Shown piece by piece: positions 45,410 through 59,200 of a stretch of DNA of 64,000 nt. The notes under the pieces were generated by a model, which saw only the letters and a list, made by a program, of their open reading frames with translations, was not told where the DNA came from and did not search any database. The position numbers were made by a program, and so were the translations under genes. Every line of letters begins with the position of its first letter. The stretch's first letter is position 1. This stretch comes from Streptomyces sp. NBC_01485 (GTDB lineage Bacteria; Actinomycetota; Actinomycetes; Streptomycetales; Streptomycetaceae). Location of the stretch: NCBI RefSeq assembly GCF_036227125.1, contig NZ_CP109435.1:1426001-1490000 (forward strand), written 5' to 3'.

Positions 45410-46491
45410 GTGCCTCATGAGGTCCGTGCCGTAGTCGCTGTCGGGAGGGGCGCACCGGTCGAGGTGCGGACGATCGTCGTGCCGGACCCCGGGCCGGGGG
45501 AGGTCCTGGTGTCCGTCCAGGCCTGCGGGGTCTGCCACACGGATCTGCACTACCGGGAGGGCGCGATCACCGACGACTTCCCGTTCCTGCTAGGGCACGA
45601 GGCCGCCGGGACGATCGAGGCGGTGGGCGCGGGAGTCACCGACCTGACGCCCGGCGACTACGTGGTGCTCGCCTGGCGGGCCCCTTGCGGGAGCTGTCGT
45701 TCCTGTCGCCGTGGCCGTCCCTGGTACTGCTTCGACTCCCGTAACGCCACCCAGCCGATGACGCTGCCCGACGGCACGCCACTCACCAGCGCCCTGGGCA
45801 TCGGGGGCTTCGCCGAGAAGACGCTGGTCGCGGCCGGGCAAGCGGTGAAGATCGACCCGGCCGCCCGTCCGGAGGCCGCCGGTCTCATCGGCTGCGGGGT
45901 GATGGCCGGTTACGGCGCGGCCGTCAACACCGGCAACGTCGGGCGGGGCGACTCGGTGGCCGTCATCGGCTGCGGCGGCGTCGGCAACGCGGCGATCGCG
46001 GGCGCCTGCCTCAACGGCGCCATGAAGGTCATCGCCGTCGACATCGACGACCGCAAGCTCGACCAGGCGGAGAAGTTCGGCGCCACGCACACCGTCAACT
46101 CCCGGGGCACGGACCCCGTCGAGGCGGTCCGCGCCCTCACCGACGGGTTCGGCGTGGACCTCGCGATCGACGCCGTGGGCCGCCCAGAGACGTTCACCCA
46201 GGCCTTCTACATGCGCGACCACGCGGGCCTGCTGGTGCAGGTCGGCGTCCCCTCCCCCGAGTCGAAGGTCGAACTCCCGCTGATCGACGTGTTCTCGCGG
46301 GGCGGTGCGATCAAGTCGTCGTGGTACGGGGACTGTCTGCCCAGCCGCGACTTCCCCTACCTGATCGACCAGTACCTGTACGGGCTGCTCGATCTCAACG
46401 CGTTCGTCTCCGAGACCATCGCCCTGGACCAGGTGGAGGAGGCGTTCGCCAAGATGCGCCGGGGCGAGGTGCTGCGGTCGGTGGTGGTCCT

Positions 46492-46495
<4 letters not shown>
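45410..46495 (+). CDS. S-(hydroxymethyl)mycothiol dehydrogenase
   Basis: A 361-residue zinc alcohol dehydrogenase that oxidises the formaldehyde-mycothiol adduct with NAD+. Catalytic zinc region: [14 protein letters not shown] and LLGHEAAG. Structural zinc cluster: [15 protein letters not shown]. Cofactor motif: [15 protein letters not shown]. The close match to MscR-type enzymes includes [21 protein letters not shown] sequence near the C-terminus. GTG 45410 has GAGGAGGGG upstream. As the first gene of a betaine operon it makes sense: demethylation of betaine, dimethylglycine and sarcosine releases formaldehyde. A general NDMA-dependent alcohol dehydrogenase is the alternative. Confidence 0.9.
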
Positions 46496-49129
<2,634 letters not shown>

Positions 49130-49164
49130 GACAGACACCCCAAGACGCCCACAGGAGGCCCTCC

Positions 49165-50334
49165 GTGTCCCCCACTTACGACGTCGTCGTCATCGGTCTC
49201 GGCGGCATGGGCAGCGCCGCCGCCCACCATCTGTCCGCGCGCGGTGCCCGCGTCCTCGGGCTGGAGAAGTTCGGCCCCGTCCACAACCGGGGCTCCAGCC
49301 ACGGCGGTTCGCGGATCACCCGGCAGTCGTACTTCGAGGACCCGGCGTACGTACCGCTGCTGCTGCGCGCCTACGAGCTGTACGAGGACCTGGAGCGGGC
49401 CACCGGCCGGGAGATCGCGATCCTGCCCGGCGGAGTGATGGTCGGCCCGCCGGACTCGCGTACCGTCTCCGGTTCGCTGCTCTCCGCCCGGCAGTGGGAC
49501 CTGCCCCACGAGATGCTGGACGCCAAGGAGATCCGGCGCCGCTTCCCGACGCTCGCGCCGCAGGACGACGAGGTCGCGCTGTTCGAGAAGAAGGCGGGCC
49601 TCCTGCGGCCGGAGAACACCGTGGCCGCGCATCTCCAACTGGCCACCCGGCAGGGCGCCGACCTGCACTTCGACGAGCCGATGACCCGCTGGGAGCCGTG
49701 CCGGGACGGGGTGCGGGTGCACACGGCCGAGAACACCTACACCGCCGGCCAGTTGGTGATCTGCCCGGGCGCGTGGGCGCCCCGACTGCTCACCGACCTC
49801 GGGGTGCCGTTCACGATCGAGCGGCAGGTCATGTACTGGTTCCAGCCGAGGCACGGTACCGAGCCGTTCCTGCCCGCCCGCCACCCGATCTACATCTGGG
49901 AGAACGCGGCCGGCGTCCAGGTCTACGGCTTCCCGTCGATCGACGGCCCCGACCTCGGCGCCAAGGTCGCCTTCTTCCGCAAGGGCGAGGTGACCACCCC
50001 GGAGACCATCGACCGGACGGTCCACGAGGAGGAGGTCCGGGCGATGGCCGACCACATGGCCGGCTGTGTACCGGACCTCCCCGGCACCTTCCTCAAGGCC
50101 GCGACCTGCATGTACTCGAACACCCCGGACGAGCACTTCGTGATCGCCCGGCATCCCGCGCACCCGGAGTCGGTCACCGTGGCCTGCGGTTTCTCGGGGC
50201 ACGGCTTCAAGTTCGTGCCCGTCGTCGGCGAGATCCTCGCCGACCTCGCCCTGACCGGCGCCACCACTCACCCCATCGGCCTGTTCGACCCCGCCCGCCT
50301 CGCCGCCGCGCCCGCCGGAGGAGCACACTCGTGA
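49165..50334 (+). CDS. Monomeric sarcosine oxidase-type FAD enzyme (SolA/MSOX family)
   Basis: A 389-residue flavoenzyme. The N-terminal FAD motif is [20 protein letters not shown], then [18 protein letters not shown]. Cys315 in [13 protein letters not shown] has the same number as the covalent flavin cysteine of Bacillus monomeric sarcosine oxidase. It probably oxidises sarcosine to glycine, formaldehyde and hydrogen peroxide; N-methyltryptophan oxidase is a close alternative. GTG 49165 follows AGGAGG. The gene overlaps the oxygenase start by four bases (GTGA). Confidence 0.9.
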   Translation: MSPTYDVVVIGLGGMGSAAAHHLSARGARVLGLEKFGPVHNRGSSHGGSRITRQSYFEDPAYVPLLLRAYELYEDLERATGREIAILPGGVMVGPPDSRTVSGSLLSARQWDLPHEMLDAKEIRRRFPTLAPQDDEVALFEKKAGLLRPENTVAAHLQLATRQGADLHFDEPMTRWEPCRDGVRVHTAENTYTAGQLVICPGAWAPRLLTDLGVPFTIERQVMYWFQPRHGTEPFLPARHPIYIWENAAGVQVYGFPSIDGPDLGAKVAFFRKGEVTTPETIDRTVHEEEVRAMADHMAGCVPDLPGTFLKAATCMYSNTPDEHFVIARHPAHPESVTVACGFSGHGFKFVPVVGEILADLALTGATTHPIGLFDPARLAAAPAGGAHS

Positions 50335-51560
50335 CGACGACCCCCGCCCCCGAGAACCCCTCCCCCGCGACCTCGGTCTCCGAAGCCTCCGCCGCCGAGG
50401 CCTCCGCCTCCGCCTCCGCGCCCCCTGCCTCCGCGGCCCAGCGGATCTCCCCCAGCCTCATCGCGACGCTGCCCGGCGAGTACTACACCGACCCGGAGAT
50501 CTTCCGGCAGGAGCAGGAGCACGTCTTCGAGTCGATGTGGTTCTGCGCGGTCCGCAGCGGCGACCTCGGCAGACCGGGCGCGTTCCGCACCGTCCAGGTC
50601 GGCCGGGAGAGCGTCGTCATCACCCGCAACCGCACCGGTGAGCTGCGCGCCTTCCTGAACGTCTGCCGGCACCGCGGGGCCCGGCTGTGCACGGAGGAGT
50701 CCGGCGAGGTCCGCCGCAGCCTCCAGTGTCCGTATCACGCATGGACGTACGACCTTGACGGCAAGTTGATCGCCGCGCCAAACTTGATCAAGATGCCGGA
50801 TGTTGATCGTGTCGAGTACGGGTTGATCAAGGTCGCCCTGCGCGAGTGGCTCGGCTACGCCTGGGTGTGCCTGGCCGACGAGCCCCCGTCCTTCGAGGAC
50901 ACCGTGCTGCACGCGGCCGTCGAACGGCTCGGCGACGCGGCCGCGATCGACCACTACGGCACCGAACACCTCGCCCTCGGCCGGCGGATCGTCTACGACG
51001 TGAAGGCGAACTGGAAGCTGATCGTCGAGAACTTCATGGAGTGCTACCACTGCGCCACGATCCACCCCGAACTCACCGATGTCCTCCCGGAGTTCGCCGA
51101 CGGCTACGCGGCCCAGTACTACGTGGGCCACGGCGCCGAGTTCGGCGCGGAGATCCGGGGCTTCACGGTCGACGGCAGCGAGGGCTTCGACAGGCTGCCG
51201 GCGGTGAGCGAGGACCAGGACCGGCGCTACTACGCGATCACGGTCAAGCCGTCGGTGTTCGTGAACCTGGTCCCGGACCACGTGATCCTGCACCGCATGT
51301 TCCCGCTGGCCGAGGACCGCACGGTCGTCGAGTGCGACTGGCTGTACGCGCCGGAGGTCGTCGCGTCCGGCGCGGACGTGTCGAAGTCGGTGGAGCTGTT
51401 TCACCGGGTGAACGCGCAGGACTTCGAGGCGTGTGAACGGACGCAGCCGGCGATGTCCTCGCGGGCGTACCGCCGGGGTGGTGTGCTGGTCCCCAACGAG
51501 CACCACATCGGGATCTTCCACGAGTGGCTCGTCGAGAAGCTCGGAGGCGGCCATGCCTGA
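50331..51560 (+). CDS. Rieske non-heme iron oxygenase, glycine betaine monooxygenase-like (GbcA)
   Basis: A 409-residue oxygenase alpha subunit. The first 45 residues are Ala/Ser/Pro-rich and disordered. The Rieske cluster is at Cys112, His114, Cys133, His136 (CRHRGARLC and CPYHAW). The mononuclear iron ligands include His240 and His245 in [16 protein letters not shown], the arrangement of the GbcA and choline monooxygenase branch. It probably converts glycine betaine to dimethylglycine and formaldehyde. No GbcB-type reductase follows; electrons may come from the ferredoxin and reductase at 42.4-44.0 kb. It overlaps the aldehyde dehydrogenase gene by eight bases. Confidence 0.88.
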   Translation: MTTTPAPENPSPATSVSEASAAEASASASAPPASAAQRISPSLIATLPGEYYTDPEIFRQEQEHVFESMWFCAVRSGDLGRPGAFRTVQVGRESVVITRNRTGELRAFLNVCRHRGARLCTEESGEVRRSLQCPYHAWTYDLDGKLIAAPNLIKMPDVDRVEYGLIKVALREWLGYAWVCLADEPPSFEDTVLHAAVERLGDAAAIDHYGTEHLALGRRIVYDVKANWKLIVENFMECYHCATIHPELTDVLPEFADGYAAQYYVGHGAEFGAEIRGFTVDGSEGFDRLPAVSEDQDRRYYAITVKPSVFVNLVPDHVILHRMFPLAEDRTVVECDWLYAPEVVASGADVSKSVELFHRVNAQDFEACERTQPAMSSRAYRRGGVLVPNEHHIGIFHEWLVEKLGGGHA

Positions 51561-53019
51561 TCTGTTCATCGACGGCGAGTGGCGGGGTGCGCTGGACGAA
51601 CGCACCCGTGAGATCCGCTGTCCCGCCGACGGCTCCCTCGTCGGGGTCGTCGACGAGGGAGGCGGCAAGGACACGGTGGAGGCGATCGCCGCCGCCCGCC
51701 GTGCCTTCGACACCGGCCCCTGGCCGCACACCGCCCCGGCCGAGCGCGGTGACCTGCTGCTGCGGGTCGCCGGTCTCCTCGTCCGCGACAAGGACGCGCT
51801 CGCCCGCGCCGAGTCGCTGGACACGGGGAAACGGCTGGTGGAGAGCGAGTACGACATCGACGACATCGCGAACTGCTTCCGCTACTTCGGGCGGCTGGTG
51901 GCGAACGAGACGGGCCGGGTCGTCGACACCGGGCAGCCGGAGATCGACAGCCGGGTGGTGTACGAACCCGTCGGGGTCTGCGCACTCATCACCCCCTGGA
52001 ACTACCCGCTGCTGCAGACCGCCTGGAAGGTCGCCCCGGCGCTCGCGGCCGGCAACACCTTCGTGCTGAAGCCGAGCGAGCTGACCCCGCACACCGCGAT
52101 CCACCTGCTGCGGCTCCTTCAGGAGGCCGGCCTGCCACCGGGCGTGGGCAACCTGGTCCTCGGCGCGGGCCCCGAGGCGGGCGCCCCGCTGGGCGACCAT
52201 CCGGACGTCGACCTGATCTCCTTCACCGGCGGTCTGCAGACCGGCCGCCGGCTGATGGCGGCCGCCGCCGGGACGGTCAAGAAGGTCGCCCTGGAACTCG
52301 GCGGCAAGAACCCCAACATCGTCTTCGCCGACGCCGACTTCGACACGGCCGTCGACATGGCGCTGACCGCGGTGTTCCTGCACTCGGGGCAGGTCTGCTC
52401 GGCCGGGGCGCGGCTCCTGGTCGAGGACTCCCTGCACGACCGGTTCGTCGACGAGGTCGTGCGCCGGGCGGCCGGGATCCGGCTGGGCGGGCCCTTCGAC
52501 GAGCGGGCGCAGACCGGCCCGCTGATCTCCGCGGCCCACCGCGACAAGGTCGAGGCGTACGTCGCCCGGGGGCTGGCGGAGGGCGCGGTCCTGCGGTGCG
52601 GGGGCGAGCGTCCGTCCGGGCCGGACCACGACGGGGGCTTCTTCTACCCGCCCACCGTGCTGGACGAGTGCTCGGCCGGGATGACGGTGGTCCAGGAGGA
52701 GTCCTTCGGGCCGGTGCTGACCGTGGAGCGCTTCACGGACGAGGACGAGGCGGTGCGGCTGGCCAACGACACCGTCTACGGTCTGGCCGGCGCCGTCTGG
52801 ACGACGGACGAGGCGAAGGCGGCGCGCGTCGCGGCCCGGCTGCGCATCGGCACCGTCTGGATCAACGACTACCACCCCTACGTCCCGCAGGCCGAGTGGG
52901 GCGGCTTCAAGCAGTCCGGCTTCGGCCGTGAACTGGGGCCCTCGGGGCTCGCCGAGTACCGCGAGGCGAAGCACATCTGGCGCAACACCAACCCCTCCCC
53001 GCAGGGTTGGTTCGACTAG
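51553..53019 (+). CDS. Betaine aldehyde dehydrogenase-type aldehyde dehydrogenase
   Basis: A 488-residue NAD(P)+-dependent aldehyde dehydrogenase. It has the catalytic Cys282 (HSGQVCSAGAR), the general base Glu248 (LELGGKNPNIVF), the cofactor segment ITPWNYPLLQTAWKVAPALA and the C-terminal signature EESFGPVL. Next to choline dehydrogenase and betaine demethylation genes, betaine aldehyde is the likely substrate. Its start lies inside the end of the oxygenase gene (eight-base overlap), with GGAGG upstream. Confidence 0.9.
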   Translation: MPDLFIDGEWRGALDERTREIRCPADGSLVGVVDEGGGKDTVEAIAAARRAFDTGPWPHTAPAERGDLLLRVAGLLVRDKDALARAESLDTGKRLVESEYDIDDIANCFRYFGRLVANETGRVVDTGQPEIDSRVVYEPVGVCALITPWNYPLLQTAWKVAPALAAGNTFVLKPSELTPHTAIHLLRLLQEAGLPPGVGNLVLGAGPEAGAPLGDHPDVDLISFTGGLQTGRRLMAAAAGTVKKVALELGGKNPNIVFADADFDTAVDMALTAVFLHSGQVCSAGARLLVEDSLHDRFVDEVVRRAAGIRLGGPFDERAQTGPLISAAHRDKVEAYVARGLAEGAVLRCGGERPSGPDHDGGFFYPPTVLDECSAGMTVVQEESFGPVLTVERFTDEDEAVRLANDTVYGLAGAVWTTDEAKAARVAARLRIGTVWINDYHPYVPQAEWGGFKQSGFGRELGPSGLAEYREAKHIWRNTNPSPQGWFD

Positions 53020-53139
53020 CCGGTCCGGCCGGCCCCATACGACTCCCGGCCCCATACAACTCCCTTCTCCACCCCCCTCCTTGATCCCGGCACCCGCAGC
53101 TCGACCGGCTCCCTCCCCTCGTCCACCAGGAGTCCGCCC

Positions 53140-54708
53140 ATGACGACGACCGAGCAACCGCCAGGCCCAGAGCAGGACGACGCCGAACTCGCCGAGTTCG
53201 GCTACAAGCCCGAACTCAAGCGCACCCTCGGCAACTTCCACACCTTCGCCGCGGGCATCAGCTACATCTCGATCCTCACCGGCACCTTCCAGCTCTTCTA
53301 CTTCGGCTACGGCAGCGGCGGCCCCGCCTACTGGTGGTCGTGGCCGATGGTGTTCGTCGGCCAGTTCGCGGTCGCCCTGTGCTTCGCGGAACTGGCCGCC
53401 CGCTATCCGGTCGCGGGCTCTGTCTACAACTGGTCGAAGAAGATCGGCAATCCGCATCTGGGCTGGCTGGCCGGCTGGATGATGTTGATCGCCTCGATCG
53501 TGTCGATCTCCGCAGTGGCCCTGGCCTATCAGCTGACGCTGCCGCAGATCTCCTCGACGTTCCAGTTCGTGGGGGACGGCACCGGCAAGTACGACGTCGC
53601 GACCAACGCGGTGATCCTGGCCGCCGTGTTGATTCTGTTCACCACCGTGATCAATGCGTTCGGCGTCAAGTTGATGGCCACGATCAACACGGCCGGTGTG
53701 TTCATCGAGTTGATCGCCACGGTCGTATTGATCATCCTGTTCGCCGTCCACATCACCCGCGGCCCGCAGGTCGTCATGGAGACCAACGGCACCGGGGCGG
53801 GGTACGGGTCCGGGTACCTCGGCGCGTTCCTCGTGGCGTCGCTGGCCTCGGCGTACGTCATGTACGGCTTCGACACGGCCGCCTCGCTCGGCGAGGAGTC
53901 CCTCGACCCGTCCCGCAACGCGCCCCGCGCGATCATCCGGGCGATCGTCGCGTCGTTCGTCCTGGGCGGACTGGTGCTGCTGCTGGCGCTGATGAGCGTG
54001 TCCAGCCTGAAGGGCGAGAAGCTGTCCACGGACGGTCTGCAGTACGTCGTGCTCGACGTGCTCGGTCCGACGGCCGGCAAGGCGATGCTGTGGTGCGTGC
54101 TGATCGCCGTCACGGTGTGCGCCCTGGCCGTCCACACGGCGGCGATCCGGCTGGCGTTCGCGATGGCCCGCGACAACAACCTCCCGGGGTCCGCGCGGCT
54201 GGCCAAGTGTCACCCGCGCTTCCAGACCCCGGTGCTGCCGACCGTGATCATCGGTGTGCTGGCGCTGGCGATCCTCGTGGTCAACATCCGCCAGCCGCAG
54301 ATCTTCACGGTCGTCACCAGCATCGGCATCATCATGATCTACCTCGCCTACCTGGGCGTGACCGGCCCGATGCTGGTGGCGCGGCTGCGCGGCAGGTGGC
54401 AGCCGGCCGGTGACGGGAAGTTCTCGCTCGGCCGCTGGGGGCTGCTCGTCAACATCGTCGCGGTGGTGTGGGGCGCGGCGATGACGGTCAACCTGATCTG
54501 GCCGCGGGCCGCCGTCTACAACGCGGCCGCGCCGTTCCACTGGTACCTGAAGTGGGGCGCCGTCCTGTTCGTCGCCGTGATCGCGGGCGGCGGCTTCGCC
54601 TACTACTGGTTCGTGCAGCGGCACAAGACCGGTGTGCTCGAGGACCACCGGCTGAAAGCCGGCGCGGCGCCCGCTCCGCTCGCCGCCCCGGCGGCCGACC
54701 AAGGCTGA
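53140..54708 (+). CDS. APC-superfamily amino acid/choline permease
   Basis: A 522-residue integral membrane transporter with about 12 hydrophobic helices and the APC opening sequence (NFHTFAAGISYISILTGTFQ, then ELAARYPVAGSVYNW). It belongs to the amino acid-polyamine-choline superfamily. Located between betaine aldehyde dehydrogenase and choline dehydrogenase, it probably imports choline or another betaine precursor; BCCT and ABC betaine transporters are absent from the window. Start ATG 53140 has an upstream CAGGAG. Confidence 0.9.
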   Translation: MTTTEQPPGPEQDDAELAEFGYKPELKRTLGNFHTFAAGISYISILTGTFQLFYFGYGSGGPAYWWSWPMVFVGQFAVALCFAELAARYPVAGSVYNWSKKIGNPHLGWLAGWMMLIASIVSISAVALAYQLTLPQISSTFQFVGDGTGKYDVATNAVILAAVLILFTTVINAFGVKLMATINTAGVFIELIATVVLIILFAVHITRGPQVVMETNGTGAGYGSGYLGAFLVASLASAYVMYGFDTAASLGEESLDPSRNAPRAIIRAIVASFVLGGLVLLLALMSVSSLKGEKLSTDGLQYVVLDVLGPTAGKAMLWCVLIAVTVCALAVHTAAIRLAFAMARDNNLPGSARLAKCHPRFQTPVLPTVIIGVLALAILVVNIRQPQIFTVVTSIGIIMIYLAYLGVTGPMLVARLRGRWQPAGDGKFSLGRWGLLVNIVAVVWGAAMTVNLIWPRAAVYNAAAPFHWYLKWGAVLFVAVIAGGGFAYYWFVQRHKTGVLEDHRLKAGAAPAPLAAPAADQG

Positions 54709-54723
54709 GGAGGCCAGCAGCTC

Positions 54724-56274
54724 ATGAGCATCGACGAGTTCGACTACGTCGTGGTCGGCGGCGGCACGGCGGGCAACGTGGTCGCGGCCCGGCTCTGTGA
54801 GGACCCCTCGGTGACGGTGTGCGTCCTGGAGGCGGGTCCGAGCGACGTCGGCGACGACGACGTCCTCCGGCTGGAGCGCTGGATGGGCCTGCTGGAGTCC
54901 GGCTACGACTGGGACTACCCGGTCGAGCCGCAGGCCAGCGGCAACAGCTTCATGCGGCACGCCCGGGCGAAGGTGCTGGGCGGCTGTTCGTCCCACAACT
55001 CCTGTATCGCCTTCTGGGCGCCCGCCGAGGACCTCGACGACTGGGCGGCGGCGGGCTGTACGGGCTGGAGCGCGGCCGACCTCTTCCCGCTGTACCGGCG
55101 GCTGGAGTCGAACGACGCGCCCGGCGACCACCACGGCCGCACCGGCCCGGTGAAGCTGCGCACGCTGAAGGGCGAGGACCCGTGCGGGACCGCCCTGCTG
55201 GAGGCGTGCGCGCAGGCCGGGATCCCGACGGTCGGCTTCAACACCGGCACGACGGTGGTGCGGGGCGCCAACTGGTTCCAGATCAACTCCGACGAGAACA
55301 ACATCCGCCAGTCCTCGTCCGTGGCCTACCTGCACCCGGTCATGGGCAAGCGGCCCAACCTGGCCGTACGGACGGGGGTGCGGGCCAGGAAGCTCGTACT
55401 GGAGGGGCGGCGCTGCGTCGGCGCCGAGTACCTGGACCCGGACCTGATCCACACCCGGACGGTACGGGCCCGGCGCGAGGTGATCGTCTCGTGCGGGTCG
55501 ATCGACACGCCGAAGCTGCTGATGCTGTCGGGCATCGGGCCGGCCGCGCATCTGCGCGAGGTCGGCGTGCAGGTCGTGGTGGACGCGGCGGGCGTCGGGG
55601 AGAACCTCCAGGACCACCCCGAGGGCGTGATCATGTGGGAGGCGAGCCGGCCCATGCCCACCACGTCCAGCCAGTGGTGGGAGGCGGGCATCTTCTACGA
55701 CACCGAGCCGGGCCTGGACCGGCCGGACCTGATGTTCCACTACGGGTCGGTGCCGTTCGACATGAACACCGCCCGGCACGGCTACCCCACCTCGGAGAAC
55801 GCCTTCTGCCTCACGCCCAACGTGACGAAGGCGAAGTCGCGCGGGACGGTGCGGCTGCGGACCCGGGACTACCGCGACAAGCCGATGGTGGATCCGCGGT
55901 ACTTCACGCACGAGCACGACGTGCGGGTGATGACGTACGGGCTGAAGCTGGCGCGCCGGATCGCCGCACAGCCGGCGCTCGGCGGCTGGGCGGGCGCGGA
56001 GCTGGCCCCCGGGCCGGACGTCCGGTCGGACGAGGAACTGCTCGACTACATCCACAAGACCCACAACACCGTCTACCACCCGTCCTGCACCGTGAAGATG
56101 GGCGCGGACGACGACCCCACGGCCCCGCTGGACGCGCGGCTGCGGGTCAAGGGGGTCGAGGGGCTGCGGGTCGCGGACGGGTCGGTCATGCCGGACCTCA
56201 TCGCCGTCAACCCGTGCATCACGACGATGATGATCGGCGAGAAGTGCGCCGACCTCCTGAAGGAAAACGGCTGA
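54724..56274 (+). CDS. betA: GMC-family choline dehydrogenase
   Basis: A 516-residue GMC flavoprotein. The N-terminal FAD motif is YVVVGGGTAGNVVAARL, the GMC signature is VLGGCSSHNSCIAFWAP, and the catalytic His/His-Asn region is HNTVYHPSCTVKMG, followed by GLRVADGSVMPDL and NPCITTMMIGEKCADLL. It should oxidise choline to betaine aldehyde, starting the pathway completed by the upstream genes. GAGGAG precedes the ATG. The stop codon TGA (56272-56274) directly abuts the stop codon of the converging SMC gene with no terminator. Confidence 0.9.
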   Translation: MSIDEFDYVVVGGGTAGNVVAARLCEDPSVTVCVLEAGPSDVGDDDVLRLERWMGLLESGYDWDYPVEPQASGNSFMRHARAKVLGGCSSHNSCIAFWAPAEDLDDWAAAGCTGWSAADLFPLYRRLESNDAPGDHHGRTGPVKLRTLKGEDPCGTALLEACAQAGIPTVGFNTGTTVVRGANWFQINSDENNIRQSSSVAYLHPVMGKRPNLAVRTGVRARKLVLEGRRCVGAEYLDPDLIHTRTVRARREVIVSCGSIDTPKLLMLSGIGPAAHLREVGVQVVVDAAGVGENLQDHPEGVIMWEASRPMPTTSSQWWEAGIFYDTEPGLDRPDLMFHYGSVPFDMNTARHGYPTSENAFCLTPNVTKAKSRGTVRLRTRDYRDKPMVDPRYFTHEHDVRVMTYGLKLARRIAAQPALGGWAGAELAPGPDVRSDEELLDYIHKTHNTVYHPSCTVKMGADDDPTAPLDARLRVKGVEGLRVADGSVMPDLIAVNPCITTMMIGEKCADLLKENG

Positions 56275-59200
56275 TCAACCGGCGTGCGGCGCGGGCCGTT
56301 TGTACATCCGCGTCGCCGTGATCTCGCTGCGCACCTGCGCCGCTTCGCCCTCTCCGGCCGGGGCCTGCCGGGGCAGACCCGGCCGGAGGTGTTCCTCGAC
56401 GCTGATGTACTTCAGGCCCGCCCGCAGGTCGGCGTCGTTGCGCAGCCGGATGACCAGCGGGAACTCCGCCAGCGCCGTCGTGTCGAACAGGCCCGTCGTG
56501 TACAGGAGTTGCACGCCGAGGGCGTCCGAGACCGCGCGCTGGAGTTCCAGCAGATAGGTCGCGTTGGCCCGCCCGATGGGGTTGTCGAGGAACAGCGTGC
56601 CCGCGTACCGGTGCTTGTCCCGGCCCCGGTCGTTGCTCCGCAGGGCCGCCATCGTGCAGTACAGGGCGATGGCGGCGGTGAGGAGCTGGCCGCCGGAGAA
56701 CACGTCGCCCATCTGGCCGACGGGGACGCGCTCGGCGCGCAGGACGGCGTCCGGCTTGAGGATCTCGACGGCGACGCCCTTGGGCTGGAGGCCCGCGCCG
56801 ACCCCGCGCAGCAGCAGGGACATGCCGTCGCGCCGCAGGTCGGAGTTCTTCTTGACGGCCGCCCGGGTCGCCTCGTCGATGACCTCGCCGAGCCGCTCGG
56901 CGAGGGTGGCCTGATCGGGCTCCTCGAAGCGGATCCGCAGGAACTCCTGGCCGGACCACTCGCCGAGCCCCTCGGGCAGGCGGGAGAGCCGCTGGGCCGA
57001 GCGCAGGGTGGCGAGCGCGGACTCGACGAGCCCCCGCAGCCGGTCCACGATCGAGTCCCGGTTGCGCTCCAACTGCGCCAACTCGTCCGTCAGGACGCGC
57101 AGTCGGGGCGCGAAGGCGTCCGCCCACTTCTGCGCGTTCTCGGGCAGCGCGGCGGCGGGCAGTTCACGGATCTGCTGCCGCGCGGGCGTACGGACCTGCT
57201 CGTAGCGTGTGGAGTTGGCGTGCCGTACGAGGGTGTCGCCGGCCTCGCGGACGGCGGACTCGGCTGCGGACAGGTCGGCGGCGCAGCCGCGCAGCGCGCG
57301 GCGGGCCTCGGCGGCCGACTGGCGGGCCTCCTCCAGGGTTCCGGGGTAGGGGTCCGGCTCCTCCTGCTCCTCGTCCGGGGTGTGTTCGCGGAGCAGGTCG
57401 CGGAGCATCGCGGCGATCTCGTCGAAGCCGCCGGCCGCGTCCTCGGCGGCGCGGTGGGCGGCCAGGAGTTCGGCGTGGGCCTCGCGGGCCTGGCTCAACG
57501 CCTCGGCGCGGGAGGCGAGTTCGGCGGTCGCGGTGCGCAGCAGGGCCTGCGCGTGTTCGGCGTCGCGCGGTTGGAGCTCCTCGGCCAGCTCGGTGTGGGC
57601 CTCGCCGTCCTCGGGCGCGAGCCGCTCGTGGTCGCCGCGCAGTCGCCCGAGCTGCTCGCTCGCGGTGGACATACGGGTCTCCAGAAGCTGCACCAGCTCC
57701 TCCGCGCGCGCTACGGCCGCCTGCCGGGACGGTCCGTCGGAGCCGTCGGGCGACTGCAGCAACTGCTCGGCACGCGTACGGACTTTGTTGCTGAGCCGGT
57801 CCAGGTCGGTCTGGGCCGCGCTCTTCTCGCTCTCCGCGCGCGCCTGTTCGGCCCGCAGGTCGGCGCCGACGCCGACCTTCTCGTACAACTGGGAGGCGGC
57901 CCGGTAGGCCTCGCGGAGGGCGGGCAGGGGCGCCTTGGCCGCGTCCTCGTCGGCTTCCGGTACGTCGTCGGGGGCGCCGGCGATCTCGGCGCGTTCGGCG
58001 CGCAGCGCGCGGGCGGTGCGGCGGGCGTCGTCGGCGGCGCGCTGGGCGCCGCGCCGGTCCTCGTCGGCGGCGCGGGCGCGCTCCAGGCAGGTCTGGGCGC
58101 GGGCCTCCGACTCGGCGGCCTCGTCGGCGAGTTCACGCACCTTGACCTGCCAGCCGGCCCGCTCGCGCAGCCGGAAGGCGAGCCCGGCGAGGGCGTCGGC
58201 GGCCCGCCGGGCCCTCTGTGCGGCCTCCTGGCGTTCGTCGCGCATCCGGGTGGCCTCGGCGGCGGTCTCGTCGGCCTCCACGCGCAGGGTCCGCGCCTCG
58301 GCGAGCTCGGCTTCGGCCTCCTCGGCGAACGCGCGCGCCTCCCCCGCGGTCTGCGCCAGCTCGGTGAGCCGCCCGGCCGGACAGCCGGTGCGCCAGGAGG
58401 CGAGCCGCGACGCCAGTTCCCGGTCCTTGCCGAGGCGTGCCGCGAGCCGGCGGATGTCCTCGTCCCGCTCGGCGGCCCGCGCGCGCAGCGCCTGCCGCTC
58501 CTCGTCGGCGGCCTGCTCGTCGTGCATGGCCGGGTTCGGCGGGACGAGGAAGACGTCGCCGTAGGGGCCGCTGTGGGCGTCGGCGGCCGGGGTCGGGGCC
58601 AGCAGGGCGGCGGCGGTGCCGACGGCCACGGCCGAACGGGGCAGCAGGGCGGCCTCACCGAGCGCCTCACGCGCGCGTGCGTGCGAAGCGGGGTCGGTGA
58701 TGATCACGCCGTCGACGAGCTCGGGCCGGGCGGCGAGCACGCGCGCGTGGTCGGCGGGGTCGACGGCCTGGGCGAGGTAGCGCCAGCCGGGCAGGGCGGG
58801 GATGCCGTGCTCGCCGAGGTACTCGACGGTGGCCAGCACGTCCGGGCCGGGCGGCAGCAGTCCGCCGTCGCCGAGCGCGCCGAGGATGCGGGAGTCGTCG
58901 GCGGCGGCGGTCCGCAGCTCGAAGAGCTGCCGTTCGGCGGCGGAGACGGCGTCGTCGAGGAGTTCGCGCAGGTCGTCGGCGCTGCGGTCGAGGTCGTCGG
59001 GCGTCAGGGAGGGACCGTCGTCCGGCTCGCCGTCCTGTCGTGGCTGCGGGATCCGGCGGCGGGGCCCGCCGCCGGTGAGGCCGAGCACTTCCGTGAGCCG
59101 TTCCTCGCCGGCCAGGGACTCGGCGAGCCGCCGCTCGGCCTCGTACGAGCGCTGCGCGGCCGTCGCGGCGTCCGCGGCCCGGGCCGCGGTGAGTTCGGCG

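Noticed and set aside
51244..56079. 1611-residue minus-strand ORF across the betaine operon
   Set aside because: Runs antisense through four real genes and has biased Arg/Gly/Val composition with no domain.
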